DNA of 47,389 bases from Clostridia bacterium (GCA_017559445.1 JAFYSJ010000007.1:1-47389), one strand, 5' to 3'; counted from the first letter of the stretch, positions 15,393-23,963 are shown. Notes: a model not told the origin generated them from the letters alone. A program made the numbers and translations.

Positions 15393-15425
15393 ACTGGCTA
15401 GAAGAAATTCTAGCCAGTTTTTTTA
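15393..15425 (+). terminator. Strong intrinsic terminator
   Basis: ACTGGCTAGAA (15393-15403), loop GAAA, TTCTAGCCAGT (15408-15418), then a T-run to 15424. The 11-bp perfect stem separates the surface-protein gene from the his operon. Confidence 0.95.
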
Positions 15426-15496
15426 TTCTTAAAAATACGAGAATCACGTGTAGAAGATATGTGTATATTTATAGGCTATAGGATAAGAAACATGAT

Positions 15497-15524
15497 TTGT
15501 TTTAGTGCGCTAAAGTGCTAAAAT
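15497..15524 (+). promoter_or_regulatory. his operon promoter with embedded HisR-type operator
   Basis: TTGTTT (15497-15502), 16-bp spacer, TAAAAT (15519-15524). Inside it lies the palindrome TTTAG-TGCG-CTAAA (15501-15514). Larger arms TTTTAG (15500-15505) and CTAAAA (15518-15523) span the whole spacer. The first gene downstream encodes a TrpR-like YerC protein, a family reported to regulate histidine genes in Gram-positive bacteria, so autoregulated repression is likely. No T-box and no His-rich leader peptide are visible. Confidence 0.65.
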
Positions 15525-15551
15525 GTGAAAATCTTAACTAGGAGGCAACTT

Positions 15552-15842
15552 ATGGATATGCATAACAAGGAACTTAACAACTTGTATCAGGCTATTCTCT
15601 CACTTAAGACTGCAGATGAATGCCACAAGTTTTTTGAAGATATATGTACTATTAAGGAAGTGCAGGCCATGAGTCAGAGACTTCAAGTAGCCATGTTGCT
15701 AGAGGATGGCAAGAACTATGTTGAGGTTTCAGATGAGACAGGAGCCAGTTCAGCCACTATTTGCAGAGTAAATAAATGCCTTATGTATGGCAGCGGTGGT
15801 TACAAGATTGCCCTAGATAGAATGGATAAAGCAGGTGATTAG
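15552..15842 (+). CDS. hisR: YerC/HisR-family TrpR-like regulator
   Basis: This 96-residue all-helical protein is related to TrpR. It carries the YerC/YecD signature: LKTADECHKFFEDICTIKEVQAMSQRLQVA, then the helix-turn-helix YVEVSDETGASSATICRVNKCL. Relatives upstream of his genes in Gram-positive bacteria are the predicted histidine repressor HisR, probably with histidine as corepressor. I chose the ATG at 15552 because GGAGG (15541-15545) is 6 bp upstream; a GTG at 15525 in the same frame is next to the -10 box and cannot be in the leader. hisZ starts 1 bp after the stop, so it is the first gene of the operon it probably controls. Confidence 0.85.
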   Translation: MDMHNKELNNLYQAILSLKTADECHKFFEDICTIKEVQAMSQRLQVAMLLEDGKNYVEVSDETGASSATICRVNKCLMYGSGGYKIALDRMDKAGD

Positions 15843-15843
15843 C

Positions 15844-16815
15844 ATGACAATAGACAAGAACATTTTGACATACGAAGAGCAGGCAGTGTTTACACTCCGT
15901 AGCTTGTATAGCCAATATGGATATGAGCGTTACAAAATGAGCCGTTTTGAGGAGTATGACTTGTACGTTCGTAACAAGGACTTCCTCGTTTCTGACGATG
16001 TTATTACATTTACAGACAGAACTGGTCGCCTTATGGCCCTTAAGCCAGACGTTACTTTGTCCATTATTAAGAACACAACATATCTTAAGGGACAGGTACA
16101 GAAACTCTATTACGATGAGAATGTATACAGAGTTCCAGAGGGTAGCAATTCTTTTAAGGAAATCATGCAGGCAGGTCTTGAGTGTGTAGGTGATTTGGAG
16201 CCTAAGGACATTGCAGAAGTGGTCGTTTTGGCAGCTAAGAGTTTGGAGCTTTTGTCCACTAAGTTTGTGTTAGATGTTTCCCACATGGGCCTTGTATCAG
16301 CACTTTTGGAAAGCAGTGGTCTTCCACAGTCAGCTAAGAAGTCAGCCCTTAGATGCATGACAGAAAAGAACGCCCACGAGTTGTCAGCTCTATGCAAGGC
16401 AGAAGATGCAGACGCAACTAAGCTTTTGGCAGTTATGAACGCAGTTGGTACACCAGAGGCAGTACTTCCTCAGCTTAAGGGAATCCTTTCCACAGAGGAT
16501 GAGCTTAAGGCATATGACGAGTTAAGTCAGATGTGTGACATCCTTAAGGACACCGGGTATGGAGAATCTGTACAGTTGGATTTCTCCGTGTGCAACAACT
16601 TAAAGTACTATAGCGGAGTTGTTTTTAAGGGATATGTGGACGGTATTCCAACAGGCATTTTGTCAGGTGGTCAGTACGACGCATTGCTTAAGAAAATGGG
16701 CAATCCAAGCAAGGCAATTGGATTCGCTATTTACGTAGACATGTTACAGGACATGGAGAGAGTACAGGCAAACAAGGATTATTTGGAGGGTTTAATAGGT
16801 GAGATCAATGGTTAA
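15844..16815 (+). CDS. hisZ: ATP phosphoribosyltransferase regulatory subunit
   Basis: HisZ is a HisRS paralogue that lost tRNA charging and forms a hetero-octamer with short HisG, conferring activity and histidine feedback. The 323-residue protein has a class II synthetase-like core (RTGRLMALKPDVTLSI, KLYYDENVYRVPEGSN, LKYYSGVVFKGY, SGGQYDALLKKMG, AIGFAIYVDML) but lacks the C-terminal anticodon-binding domain of the HisS at 13073. It starts at ATG 15844, 1 bp after hisR. Its last 8 bases overlap hisG, the expected partner gene. Confidence 0.95.
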   Translation: MTIDKNILTYEEQAVFTLRSLYSQYGYERYKMSRFEEYDLYVRNKDFLVSDDVITFTDRTGRLMALKPDVTLSIIKNTTYLKGQVQKLYYDENVYRVPEGSNSFKEIMQAGLECVGDLEPKDIAEVVVLAAKSLELLSTKFVLDVSHMGLVSALLESSGLPQSAKKSALRCMTEKNAHELSALCKAEDADATKLLAVMNAVGTPEAVLPQLKGILSTEDELKAYDELSQMCDILKDTGYGESVQLDFSVCNNLKYYSGVVFKGYVDGIPTGILSGGQYDALLKKMGNPSKAIGFAIYVDMLQDMERVQANKDYLEGLIGEING

Positions 16816-17437
16816 TATCGCATTGCCCAAGGGTCGCCTTGGAGAGAAGACATACGCCATGCTTAAGAACGCAGGTTTTGAGTGCCCTTCCATTGAGGAA
16901 ACTAACCGCAAGCTTGTGTTCGAAAATCCCGAAAAGGGAGTTAGATATTTCTGGGTAAAGCCCTCTGACGTTGCTATTTACGTAGAGAGAGGTTCCGCCG
17001 ATATCGGTATTGTAGGTAAGGATATTTTGCTTGAGTATAAGCCGGATGTTTATGAACTTTTGGACATGGGCATGGGCAAGTGCAAAATGGCAGTGGCAGC
17101 TCCTAAGGGATACAAAGACATTCCCGGTAGCACAATTAGAGTTGCAACTAAGTTCCCAACTATCGCATCTAAGCACTATAGTTCAAAGGGCAAAGACATC
17201 GACATTATTAAACTTAATGGTTCCATTGAGATCGCACCACTTCTTGGCCTCTCAGATGTAATCGTAGATATTGTTGAAACAGGTAGTACTCTTAAGGCCA
17301 ACAACCTGGAGGTTATTGAGGACATCGTCCCAATTAGCGCCAGAATGATTGCCAACAAGGCAGCATACAAGTTTAAGAATCAAGAAATTAACGCCATTCG
17401 CAATGGCTTGGAGATTGAGAGAGGAGAAATCCAATGA
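16808..17437 (+). CDS. hisG: ATP phosphoribosyltransferase, short form catalytic subunit
   Basis: HisG catalyses the first committed step of histidine synthesis, joining ATP and PRPP. At about 209 residues it is the short form, lacking the C-terminal regulatory ACT-like domain, so it needs HisZ, encoded just upstream. Visible motifs are IALPKGRLGEKTYAML at the N-terminus, RGSADIGIVGKD, and the PRPP-binding DVIVDIVETGSTLKANNL. The ATG at 16808 has AGGTGAG about 6 bp upstream; an in-frame GTG at 16799 is less likely. The stop overlaps the hisD start. Confidence 0.96.
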   Translation: MVNIALPKGRLGEKTYAMLKNAGFECPSIEETNRKLVFENPEKGVRYFWVKPSDVAIYVERGSADIGIVGKDILLEYKPDVYELLDMGMGKCKMAVAAPKGYKDIPGSTIRVATKFPTIASKHYSSKGKDIDIIKLNGSIEIAPLLGLSDVIVDIVETGSTLKANNLEVIEDIVPISARMIANKAAYKFKNQEINAIRNGLEIERGEIQ

Positions 17438-18708
17438 TTCGCATTATGGAATATGGACAGATTAGCAACTCTGAGATTTTCGCAAGAGTAGAGGCTAAGA
17501 CAGATATCGAGTCCATTGTTGCAGACATAATTGCAAATGTTAGAAAAAATGGAGACAAGGCTCTCCTGGAATATACAGAGAAGTTTGATAAGGTTGCATT
17601 GGAGTCTCTTGAGGTTACTCAGGCAGAAATCGATGAGGCTTTTGCCACAGTGGAGCCCAAGTTCTTGGAGGTTCTCACACAGGCAGAAAAAAATATTAGA
17701 GCATTCCACCAAAAGCAGGTTCGTAATAGCTTTATCATGACCGAGCAGGATGGCGTGGTTATGGGACAGAAGGTTACTCCAATCGAAAAGGTTGGCCTTT
17801 ATGTTCCAGGTGGCACAGCAGCTTATCCATCCACTGTTCTCATGGATGCAGTACCTGCTAAGATCGCAGGATGTGACCAGATTGTAATGGTTACTCCTCC
17901 TATGAAGAATGGCAAGGTTAACCCAGTTATTTTGGCTTCTGCCAAGATTGCAGGAGTAGACAAGATTTACAAGGTTGGCGGAGCACAGGCCATTGCAGCA
18001 TTGGCATACGGCACAGAGTCAGTACCTCAGGTATATAAGATTGTTGGACCTGGTAACGCTTTTGTTGCAGAGGCCAAAAAGCAGGTTTTCGGACAGGTTT
18101 CCATCGATATGATCGCAGGACCTAGCGAAATACTCGTAGTAGCAGATAGCAAGAGCAACCCAGCACACGTGGCAGCAGATTTGCTCTCCCAGGCAGAGCA
18201 CGATCGCATGGCCAGCGCAGTTTTGGTAACAGATAGCATGGACTTGGCAAAGGCAGTTAGTGATGAGCTGGAGATTCAGATTCCTAAGCTCCCTAGAGCA
18301 GAGATTGCAAGATGCTCCATCGACAACAACGGTAAAATCATCGTGGCACAGGACCTTAAGGTTGCCATAGATATTTCCAATGAGATTGCACCTGAGCATT
18401 TGGAACTTGTGGTGGATAACCCCTTTGATTACTTGGCAGATGTTAAGAATGCAGGCTCCATCTTTATGGGCAGACATTGTCCAGAGGCATTCGGAGACTA
18501 TTTCGCAGGACCTAACCACACATTGCCAACTAGCGGAACAGCCAAGTTCTCCAGTCCCCTTTCAGTAGACGACTTTGTTAAGAAAACACAGTACACCTAC
18601 TTTAGAAAGGACGCCTTTGCAAAGATTGCAGAGGACGTGGCATATTTCGCAAGGCAGGAAGGCTTGGACGCCCACGCAAACAGCGTAACTTGTAGAATCG
18701 AGGATTAA
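17434..18708 (+). CDS. hisD: Histidinol dehydrogenase
   Basis: HisD performs the last two oxidations, L-histidinol to L-histidine, with NAD+ and a zinc ion. The 424-residue length is normal. Landmarks are GLYVPGGTAAYPSTVLMDAVPA split around residue 127-148, KVGGAQAIAALAYGT, GPGNAFVAEAKK, DMIAGPSEILVVAD, the LLSQAEHD segment and APEHLELV, which contain the catalytic Glu-His pair and zinc ligands. ATGA overlap with hisG; hisC follows after 6 bp. Confidence 0.97.
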   Translation: MIRIMEYGQISNSEIFARVEAKTDIESIVADIIANVRKNGDKALLEYTEKFDKVALESLEVTQAEIDEAFATVEPKFLEVLTQAEKNIRAFHQKQVRNSFIMTEQDGVVMGQKVTPIEKVGLYVPGGTAAYPSTVLMDAVPAKIAGCDQIVMVTPPMKNGKVNPVILASAKIAGVDKIYKVGGAQAIAALAYGTESVPQVYKIVGPGNAFVAEAKKQVFGQVSIDMIAGPSEILVVADSKSNPAHVAADLLSQAEHDRMASAVLVTDSMDLAKAVSDELEIQIPKLPRAEIARCSIDNNGKIIVAQDLKVAIDISNEIAPEHLELVVDNPFDYLADVKNAGSIFMGRHCPEAFGDYFAGPNHTLPTSGTAKFSSPLSVDDFVKKTQYTYFRKDAFAKIAEDVAYFARQEGLDAHANSVTCRIED

Positions 18709-18714
18709 TTAGAA

Positions 18715-19779
18715 ATGAGTCAGTTTTTGGCTGAAAAGTATAAAAAACTAGAGGCATATGTACCTGGCGAACAGCCAAGAGATATGGAATATATTAAGCT
18801 CAACACAAATGAGAGCCCATTCCCTCCTGCACCATCTGTAGTGGATGTGATTGACTCTAAGCAGGTAGAGCTTTTGAGACTATATTCCGACCCTACATGC
18901 CTTAAGCTTAGACAAAAGTTGGGCGACCTTCACGGGCTCAAGGCAGAGAATGTCTTTGTTACAAACGGTTCTGACGACTCCCTTAACTTTATCTTTATGG
19001 CATATGGCCATATGGGAGCCATGTTCCCAAATATCAGCTACGGCTTTTATAAGGTATATGCAGAGCTTCATCAGGTGGAATATACAGAGATCCCACTTTG
19101 TAAGGACTTCACCATTGACCACAACATGTATAAGGGATGGGGCCAGCTTATTGTAATTGCAAACCCAAATGCTCCCACCGGTATTTGTCTTGGATTAAAG
19201 GAGATTAGACAGATTCTCGAGAATAATCCCAAGTCTGTAGTTGCCATTGACGAGGCATACGTAGACTTTGGTGGAGAGAGCTGCTACCCATTAATCGCAG
19301 AGTTTCCTAACCTTTTGGTTGTTAGAACTTACTCCAAGTCAAGAAACTTGGCAGGCGGTAGACTTGGTTACGTTCTTGGAAACAAGGACTTAATCGAGGA
19401 TTTGGAAAAGCTTAAGTACTCCACAAACCCATATTGCATTAACAGACTTACATTGCTTTTGGGTGAGGCAACTGTAGATGCTAACGATTATTATGTGGAT
19501 TGTTGCAAGGAAATTGCTAGAGTTCGTGAAAACACTACAAAGAGCCTTGAATCCATGGGTTTTGAAGTGTTACCATCTAAGGCAAATTTCATTTTTGCTA
19601 AGACCGATGTCATGGATGGCAAGGAACTTTACTTAGCATTAAAGAAAAAGGGCGTTTTGGTTAGACATTTCGACAAACCACAGATTGCCCAGTATTTGAG
19701 AATTACCATTGGAACTCAGGAGCAAATGAATGAGTTCATCAAGAGGCTCCAGGAGATTTTAGACGGAGGTGACAAATGA
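18715..19779 (+). CDS. hisC: Histidinol-phosphate aminotransferase
   Basis: This PLP enzyme (fold type I, 354 residues) converts imidazole acetol phosphate and glutamate to histidinol phosphate. Landmarks are LNTNESPFPP near the N-terminus, VIANPNAPTG, DEAYVDFGG and the PLP-lysine motif TYSKSRNLAGGRLG with K208. The CobD/CobC-like aminotransferases look similar, but its place between hisD and hisB settles the role. It overlaps hisB by 4 bp (ATGA). Confidence 0.95.
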   Translation: MSQFLAEKYKKLEAYVPGEQPRDMEYIKLNTNESPFPPAPSVVDVIDSKQVELLRLYSDPTCLKLRQKLGDLHGLKAENVFVTNGSDDSLNFIFMAYGHMGAMFPNISYGFYKVYAELHQVEYTEIPLCKDFTIDHNMYKGWGQLIVIANPNAPTGICLGLKEIRQILENNPKSVVAIDEAYVDFGGESCYPLIAEFPNLLVVRTYSKSRNLAGGRLGYVLGNKDLIEDLEKLKYSTNPYCINRLTLLLGEATVDANDYYVDCCKEIARVRENTTKSLESMGFEVLPSKANFIFAKTDVMDGKELYLALKKKGVLVRHFDKPQIAQYLRITIGTQEQMNEFIKRLQEILDGGDK

Positions 19780-20363
19780 GATACAGTCACATTTTGAGAG
19801 AGACAAAGGAAACTAAGATTGAGCTTTCCATTAACTTGGATGGCACAGGTAAGTCCAACATCGACACAGGTTGTGGATTTTTGAATCACATGTTGACTCT
19901 CTTTGCATCTCACGGCAAATTCGACTTGGATGTAAAGTGTGTAGGAGATACTGAGGTAGACGACCATCACACAGTAGAGGATGTGGGTATTTGCCTTGGA
20001 CAGGCCATGAACGAGGCTTTGGGAGACAAGAGGGGCATTATCCGTTACGGAAGCTTTATTCTTCCAATGGATGAGGCCCTTATCATGACTGCTGTAGATA
20101 TCTCAGGCAGAACTTGCCTTGCATATAGGTTGCCTGTACGTTCCCAGAAGATTGGAACCTTTGACACAGAGCTTGTTAAGGAGTTCTTTGAGGCATTTAC
20201 ACGTAAGTGCCCCATGAGTCTTCACATTCGCAAGCTGGCAGGCCGCAATTCTCATCATATTGTGGAGGGAGCCTTTAAGTCAGTGGCTAGATCTCTTAAG
20301 CAGGCAGTGGCAATCGACAAGGATAACCCAGATGCAGTACCTTCTACCAAGGGAGTTTTGTAA
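19776..20363 (+). CDS. hisB: Imidazoleglycerol-phosphate dehydratase
   Basis: This Mn-dependent dehydratase turns imidazole glycerol phosphate into imidazole acetol phosphate. At 195 residues it is the monofunctional form without the N-terminal histidinol-phosphatase domain of enterobacteria. Metal-binding repeats are visible: DTGCGFLNHMLTLFASH, DDHHTVEDVG and the C-terminal AGRNSHHIVEGAFKSVARSL. It overlaps hisC (ATGA) and hisH (TAATG). Confidence 0.97.
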   Translation: MRYSHILRETKETKIELSINLDGTGKSNIDTGCGFLNHMLTLFASHGKFDLDVKCVGDTEVDDHHTVEDVGICLGQAMNEALGDKRGIIRYGSFILPMDEALIMTAVDISGRTCLAYRLPVRSQKIGTFDTELVKEFFEAFTRKCPMSLHIRKLAGRNSHHIVEGAFKSVARSLKQAVAIDKDNPDAVPSTKGVL

Positions 20364-20980
20364 TGGTTGGAATTATTGACTATGGCGTGGGAAATCTGTT
20401 TTCCCTTAAGTCATCTTTTAAGGAAATAGGAGCAGAGGCCTTCGTTTCATCTGATCCACAGGAATTGGCTAAGGCAGACAGACTTGTTTTGCCAGGAGTA
20501 GGAGCCTTTGGTAATGCAGTGGAGAAGTTAAGGGCTTCTGGACTAGATAAGTTCGTTGTTGAGCAGGCAAACAGTGGTAAACCATTGTTGGGCATCTGCT
20601 TAGGTATGCAAATGCTGTTTGACGACAGTTTTGAATATGGTCACCATGAGGGATTGGGCCTTTTGAGAGGTAGCGTAGTTCCCATGGAGGGAAGATTGCC
20701 TTCTGAACTTAAGATTCCACACATTGGATGGAATGCACTTCATAAGGTAAACCCAAACAGCAAAATATTGTCTAATGTGGCAGAGGGCCAGCATGTGTAT
20801 TTTGTTCACTCCTTTTATGTAACAGGTTGTGAAGAGTCCCTTGCATCCACAACAGAGTACGGCGTAAGCATTACAGCATCTGTTGAAAAGGACAATATCT
20901 ACGGTTGCCAGTTCCACCCAGAGAAGAGTGGTCAGGTAGGCCTCAACATTTTGCGAGAGTTTGTAAAGGAAAGAGATTAA
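20363..20980 (+). CDS. hisH: Imidazole glycerol phosphate synthase, glutaminase subunit
   Basis: HisH releases ammonia from glutamine and channels it to HisF. The 205-residue class I glutamine amidotransferase shows the oxyanion region LPGVGAFGNA, the nucleophile elbow GICLGMQML with C79, and the catalytic pair H185 and E187 in FHPEKSGQVG. Its partner hisF is two genes downstream. TAATG overlaps at both ends. Confidence 0.97.
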   Translation: MVGIIDYGVGNLFSLKSSFKEIGAEAFVSSDPQELAKADRLVLPGVGAFGNAVEKLRASGLDKFVVEQANSGKPLLGICLGMQMLFDDSFEYGHHEGLGLLRGSVVPMEGRLPSELKIPHIGWNALHKVNPNSKILSNVAEGQHVYFVHSFYVTGCEESLASTTEYGVSITASVEKDNIYGCQFHPEKSGQVGLNILREFVKERD

Positions 20981-21693
20981 TGGTTATTTATCCAGCAATT
21001 GATTTGTTTGACGGCAAGGCAGTTCGCTTATTTAAGGGCGACTACCAGCAGATGACAATATATAACGATAACCCAGCAGAGATAGCTTTGGATTTCCGTA
21101 AGCAGGGAGCTAAGTCCATGCACTTGGTTGACCTTGAGGGAGCCAAGAAGGGTGTGCCCACAAATCAGGACACAATTAAGGAAATTGTTAAGGCCTTTGA
21201 TGGTTTCGTAGAGCTTGGTGGTGGCATTCGCTCCATGGAGACAGTTAAGTTCTATTTGGAGGCAGGGATCAACAGAGTTATTCTTGGCACAGCAGCAGTT
21301 AAGGATCCAGATTTTTTGGAGCAGGCTGTTAAGCAGTACGGCGAAAAAATTGCAGTTGGTGTAGACATCAAAGAAGGATATGTTGCCATTAATGGTTGGT
21401 TAGATAAGTCTCAAGTTTCTGCGGAGGACTTTTTCCAGCAAATGACAGACTTAGGTGTTAAGACTATTATCTGTACAGATATTTCCAGAGACGGAGCAAT
21501 GCAAGGTGCAAACATTGAGCTGTACAAGTCACTTTCAGAGAATTACCCCATCGACATAATCGCATCTGGCGGAGTTTCTTCCATGGAAGATATTGTGGCG
21601 TTGAGAGACATGAATTTGCATGGAGCAATTGTGGGCAAGGCCTACTATGTTGGAGCCATTAACCTGGAGCAGGCTATTTTGGAGGCAAAATGA
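20980..21693 (+). CDS. hisA: ProFAR isomerase
   Basis: This (beta/alpha)8 isomerase converts ProFAR to PRFAR. The start is ATG at 20980, overlapping the hisH stop, giving 237 residues; an upstream in-frame start would wrongly add 25 residues from hisH. Catalytic acids sit in PAIDLFDGKAVRL (D8) and in CTDISRDGAMQG of the second half-barrel. Phosphate-binding loops are LGGGIRSME and IASGGVSSMED. The half-barrel symmetry with hisF is visible. Confidence 0.97.
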   Translation: MVIYPAIDLFDGKAVRLFKGDYQQMTIYNDNPAEIALDFRKQGAKSMHLVDLEGAKKGVPTNQDTIKEIVKAFDGFVELGGGIRSMETVKFYLEAGINRVILGTAAVKDPDFLEQAVKQYGEKIAVGVDIKEGYVAINGWLDKSQVSAEDFFQQMTDLGVKTIICTDISRDGAMQGANIELYKSLSENYPIDIIASGGVSSMEDIVALRDMNLHGAIVGKAYYVGAINLEQAILEAK

Positions 21694-22448
21694 TTACCAA
21701 GAGAATTATTCCTTGCCTAGACGTAAAAAATGGTAGAGTTGTTAAGGGAACCAATTTCCAAGGTCTCCAGGACGTAAACTCTCCAGTAGAGCTAGGTAGG
21801 TTCTATAGCGAAAACGGAGCAGATGAGCTTGTTTTTTACGACATAACAGCATCTAGTGATGGACGAAAGCTTTTTGCAGATATCCTAACTGAGGTTGCAT
21901 CTACAATATTCATTCCATTAACAGTTGGTGGTGGAATTAACACCTTGGATGATTTCGAGAGAGTTTTGGGTTGTGGTGCAGACAAGGTTTCTGTTAACTC
22001 AGGAGCTATTCGAAATCCAGAGCTTGTTGGTATGGCAGCTAAAAAGTACGGTGACCAGTGTGTTGTGCTTTCTGCAGATATTAAGAGAGTGGATGGCCAG
22101 TTTAGAGTATTTGCCAAGGGTGGCAGAGAGGATACTGGTATGGAAGCCCTTTCTTGGATCAAGAGATGCGTTGACATGGGCGCAGGCGAAGTTGTAGTTA
22201 ACTCCATTGACACAGACGGCGTAAAGCAGGGCTTTGACATTGAGATGCTAGAGGCAGTTTGCAACACAGTTAACGTGCCGGTCATTGCTTCTGGCGGAGC
22301 AGGTTGTCAGCAGGACTTTGTGGATTTGTTCAAGAAAATTCCAACGATTGACGCAGGACTTGCAGCATCTGTATTCCACTTTGGTCAGGTAAAAATCCCA
22401 GACTTAAAGAAAACATTATTTGAAAATAACATTCCAGTGAGGTTGTAA
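21690..22448 (+). CDS. hisF: Imidazole glycerol phosphate synthase, cyclase subunit
   Basis: HisF closes the imidazole ring using ammonia from HisH and yields IGP plus AICAR. The 252-residue barrel has [15 protein letters not shown] with D11, [11 protein letters not shown], the second acid in [13 protein letters not shown], and [10 protein letters not shown] for phosphate binding. It overlaps hisA by ATGA and is followed 1 bp later by hisIE. Confidence 0.97.
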   Translation: MITKRIIPCLDVKNGRVVKGTNFQGLQDVNSPVELGRFYSENGADELVFYDITASSDGRKLFADILTEVASTIFIPLTVGGGINTLDDFERVLGCGADKVSVNSGAIRNPELVGMAAKKYGDQCVVLSADIKRVDGQFRVFAKGGREDTGMEALSWIKRCVDMGAGEVVVNSIDTDGVKQGFDIEMLEAVCNTVNVPVIASGGAGCQQDFVDLFKKIPTIDAGLAASVFHFGQVKIPDLKKTLFENNIPVRL

Positions 22449-22449
22449 T

Positions 22450-23097
22450 ATGATTAATATAAACGAGCTTAAATTTGACCAGCAGGGTTTGATCCCAGCT
22501 ATTGTGGTAGATGCAGATTCAAACAAGGTTCTGACACTTGCCTACATGAACGAGGAAAGCCTTAAGATTACAATGGAAAAGGGCCTCACTTGCTTCTACA
22601 GCAGATCTCGTCAGGAGCTATGGCTCAAGGGTGAGACATCTGGCAACTACCAGCATGTTGTATCTATTACAGCAGATTGTGACGGAGATGCTTTGACAGT
22701 AAGAGTTCGCAAGGATGGACCTGCTTGCCATAAGGGCACAGACTCCTGCTTCACAAATGAACTTTTCGTTGGAGAAGAGCCAGACGGATTTGACATTAAC
22801 AGCCTTTACAAGTTGCTTGTGGGCCGTAAGGAGACTTTGCCAGAAGGTTCCTACACAACATACCTTTTCCAGAAGGGATTGGACAAGATACTCAAGAAGG
22901 TTGGCGAAGAGAACACTGAGGTTATTATTGCAGCAAAGTCCAACGACAAGCCTGAGACAATTTATGAGATCGCAGACCTTGTTTACCATGTAATGGTTCT
23001 CATGGTTGAGATGGGAATTAGCGTGGAGGACATCAAGAAGGAGCTTGCATCTAGACACGTTATCGACCACAAGGTAAAGCAGGAGAAGATGGTGTAG
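22450..23097 (+). CDS. hisIE: Bifunctional phosphoribosyl-AMP cyclohydrolase / phosphoribosyl-ATP pyrophosphatase
   Basis: This 215-residue fusion performs steps 2 and 3 of the pathway. The HisI part (about 1-108) has [23 protein letters not shown], the metal-binding DCDGDAL and [12 protein letters not shown]. The HisE part (about 115-215) is a MazG-like helical domain with [16 protein letters not shown] and [13 protein letters not shown]. Last gene of the his operon. No histidinol-phosphatase gene is in the cluster, so that step must be encoded elsewhere. Confidence 0.97.
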   Translation: MININELKFDQQGLIPAIVVDADSNKVLTLAYMNEESLKITMEKGLTCFYSRSRQELWLKGETSGNYQHVVSITADCDGDALTVRVRKDGPACHKGTDSCFTNELFVGEEPDGFDINSLYKLLVGRKETLPEGSYTTYLFQKGLDKILKKVGEENTEVIIAAKSNDKPETIYEIADLVYHVMVLMVEMGISVEDIKKELASRHVIDHKVKQEKMV

Positions 23098-23327
23098 TTC
23101 GCTGCTGAGAATGTGAAATGTGCTGCGCACGCGAAACTTCTCACGATAAAATAAAAATGGTATAAATATATCGTAAGCTTAGGACAAATAGGAAAAGTGA
23201 TTAATGCACTTCGTAGAGAAAGTCGCTACTACCAAGTCCACCGAAATAGCAAAGATAGACTTAGTTGGAGCGTTACTACTCTGTTAAGGGTATTAACGCT
23301 CTTTGTGTTATGAAGGAGGGAAGTACA
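23098..23327. other. Intergenic gap after the his operon, with a small triloop hairpin
   Basis: No supported gene. GTGC-TGC-GCAC (23120-23130) is a 4-bp triloop hairpin like those in the CTAGT arrays. TGAGAA (23105-23110) and a TTCTCA downstream could form an outer, interrupted stem. No clear T-run terminator is seen for hisIE. A promoter for the next gene must lie here, but no box pair is convincing. Confidence 0.4.
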
Positions 23328-23762
23328 TTGATTAATAAAAAACAAGTCGTATTAATCTGTATATCTCTAATTTTGGTCCTTGCATCACTGGTCTGTGTGA
23401 TTAATTTTCTTCAGAAAGATTTTCAGGAAGATTCAGGGGATGATATATTTGGAGATGCGGATATAGTTACAATTTTTCTTTGGGCGATTCTTGTTGGAAT
23501 ACCTATTGAGATTTTAATTTTCACAGGATACAAACTTGTTTTCTCCAAGACAGATCAAGAGGATATAAAGTCCTATAAATTTTTTGTTATTGTGTCATTG
23601 ACAACCATTGTTTTGTATGGAGTTGTAGCAGCACTGGAAACCAAGGTAATAGACAATGTGCGTAATTTTACAAATCCATTATTTGCTGTTGCTGTCTTAG
23701 GAACATGTATGTGTGGCTTTTATTTGCTATCAACAGGGATTGGTAAAGAAACAATAGAGTGA
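23328..23762 (+). CDS. Hypothetical small membrane protein
   Basis: This protein of about 145 residues is unrecognised. Four membrane helices are likely (roughly 8-28, 46-68, 81-101 and 113-133), with an acidic loop (QEDSGDDIFGDAD) after the first and no functional motif. The start is TTG at 23328, chosen because AAGGAGGG (23313-23320) lies 7 bp upstream; the in-frame ATG at 23310 overlaps that ribosome binding site and has none of its own. The gene is more AT-rich with less biased codons than the his genes. It stands alone between the his operon and repeat element B. Confidence 0.6.
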   Translation: MINKKQVVLICISLILVLASLVCVINFLQKDFQEDSGDDIFGDADIVTIFLWAILVGIPIEILIFTGYKLVFSKTDQEDIKSYKFFVIVSLTTIVLYGVVAALETKVIDNVRNFTNPLFAVAVLGTCMCGFYLLSTGIGKETIE

Positions 23763-23764
23763 AG

Positions 23765-23831
23765 GTGCTGCGCATCTAGTGTTTGGTGTTTAGTGTTTAG
23801 TGATTAGTGTATGACACTTTGTTCCAATGGT
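23765..23831 (-). repeat. Triloop hairpin, CTAGT boundary and inverted flank module
   Basis: GTGC-TGC-GCAT (23765-23775) is followed directly by CTAGT (23776-23780). The stretch 23776-23831 is, in reverse complement, the flank module of 12986-13042: the CCATTGGAACAA block (complement of 23819-23831) and the AAACACT heptamers (complement of 23776-23805), with extra bases between. Orientation relative to the three-hairpin element is therefore opposite to locus A. Confidence 0.7.
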
Positions 23832-23878
23832 CATTGTAGGAACATGTTTCCTTCGTTAAACACTAACCACTAACCACT

Positions 23879-23963
23879 GCAAAGCACAGCTTTGCGAACC
23901 GTGCCTCCCGCGCTTCGGAAGTAGCGGGCGACCTTTGATTACTTTGGGTCGTTCCAAAGTAAT
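23879..23963. repeat. Structured 85-bp intergenic element, copy B
   Basis: Same three hairpins as 12774-12858: GCAAAGC-ACA-GCTTTGC (23879-23895); CCCGC-GCTT, loop CGG, AAGT, bulged A, GCGGG (23907-23928); ATTACTTTGG, loop GTCGTT, CCAAAGTAAT (23938-23963). Length is identical and 81 of 85 bases match. The linkers GAACCGTGCCT and GCGAC are conserved as well, more than stem maintenance alone would need. It lies about 180 bp before ilvE. Confidence 0.8.

Noticed and set aside
15426-15551. T-box or His-leader attenuation of the his operon
   Set aside because: No T-box core or run of His codons; a TrpR-like regulator and palindrome explain control better.
15844-16815. A second histidyl-tRNA synthetase
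   Set aside because: It lacks the anticodon-binding domain, is shorter and sits directly before short hisG, as HisZ does.
20905-20979. Extended N-terminus of hisA
   Set aside because: The extra residues are read from hisH in another frame; the ATG at 20980 gives the standard length and the usual overlap.
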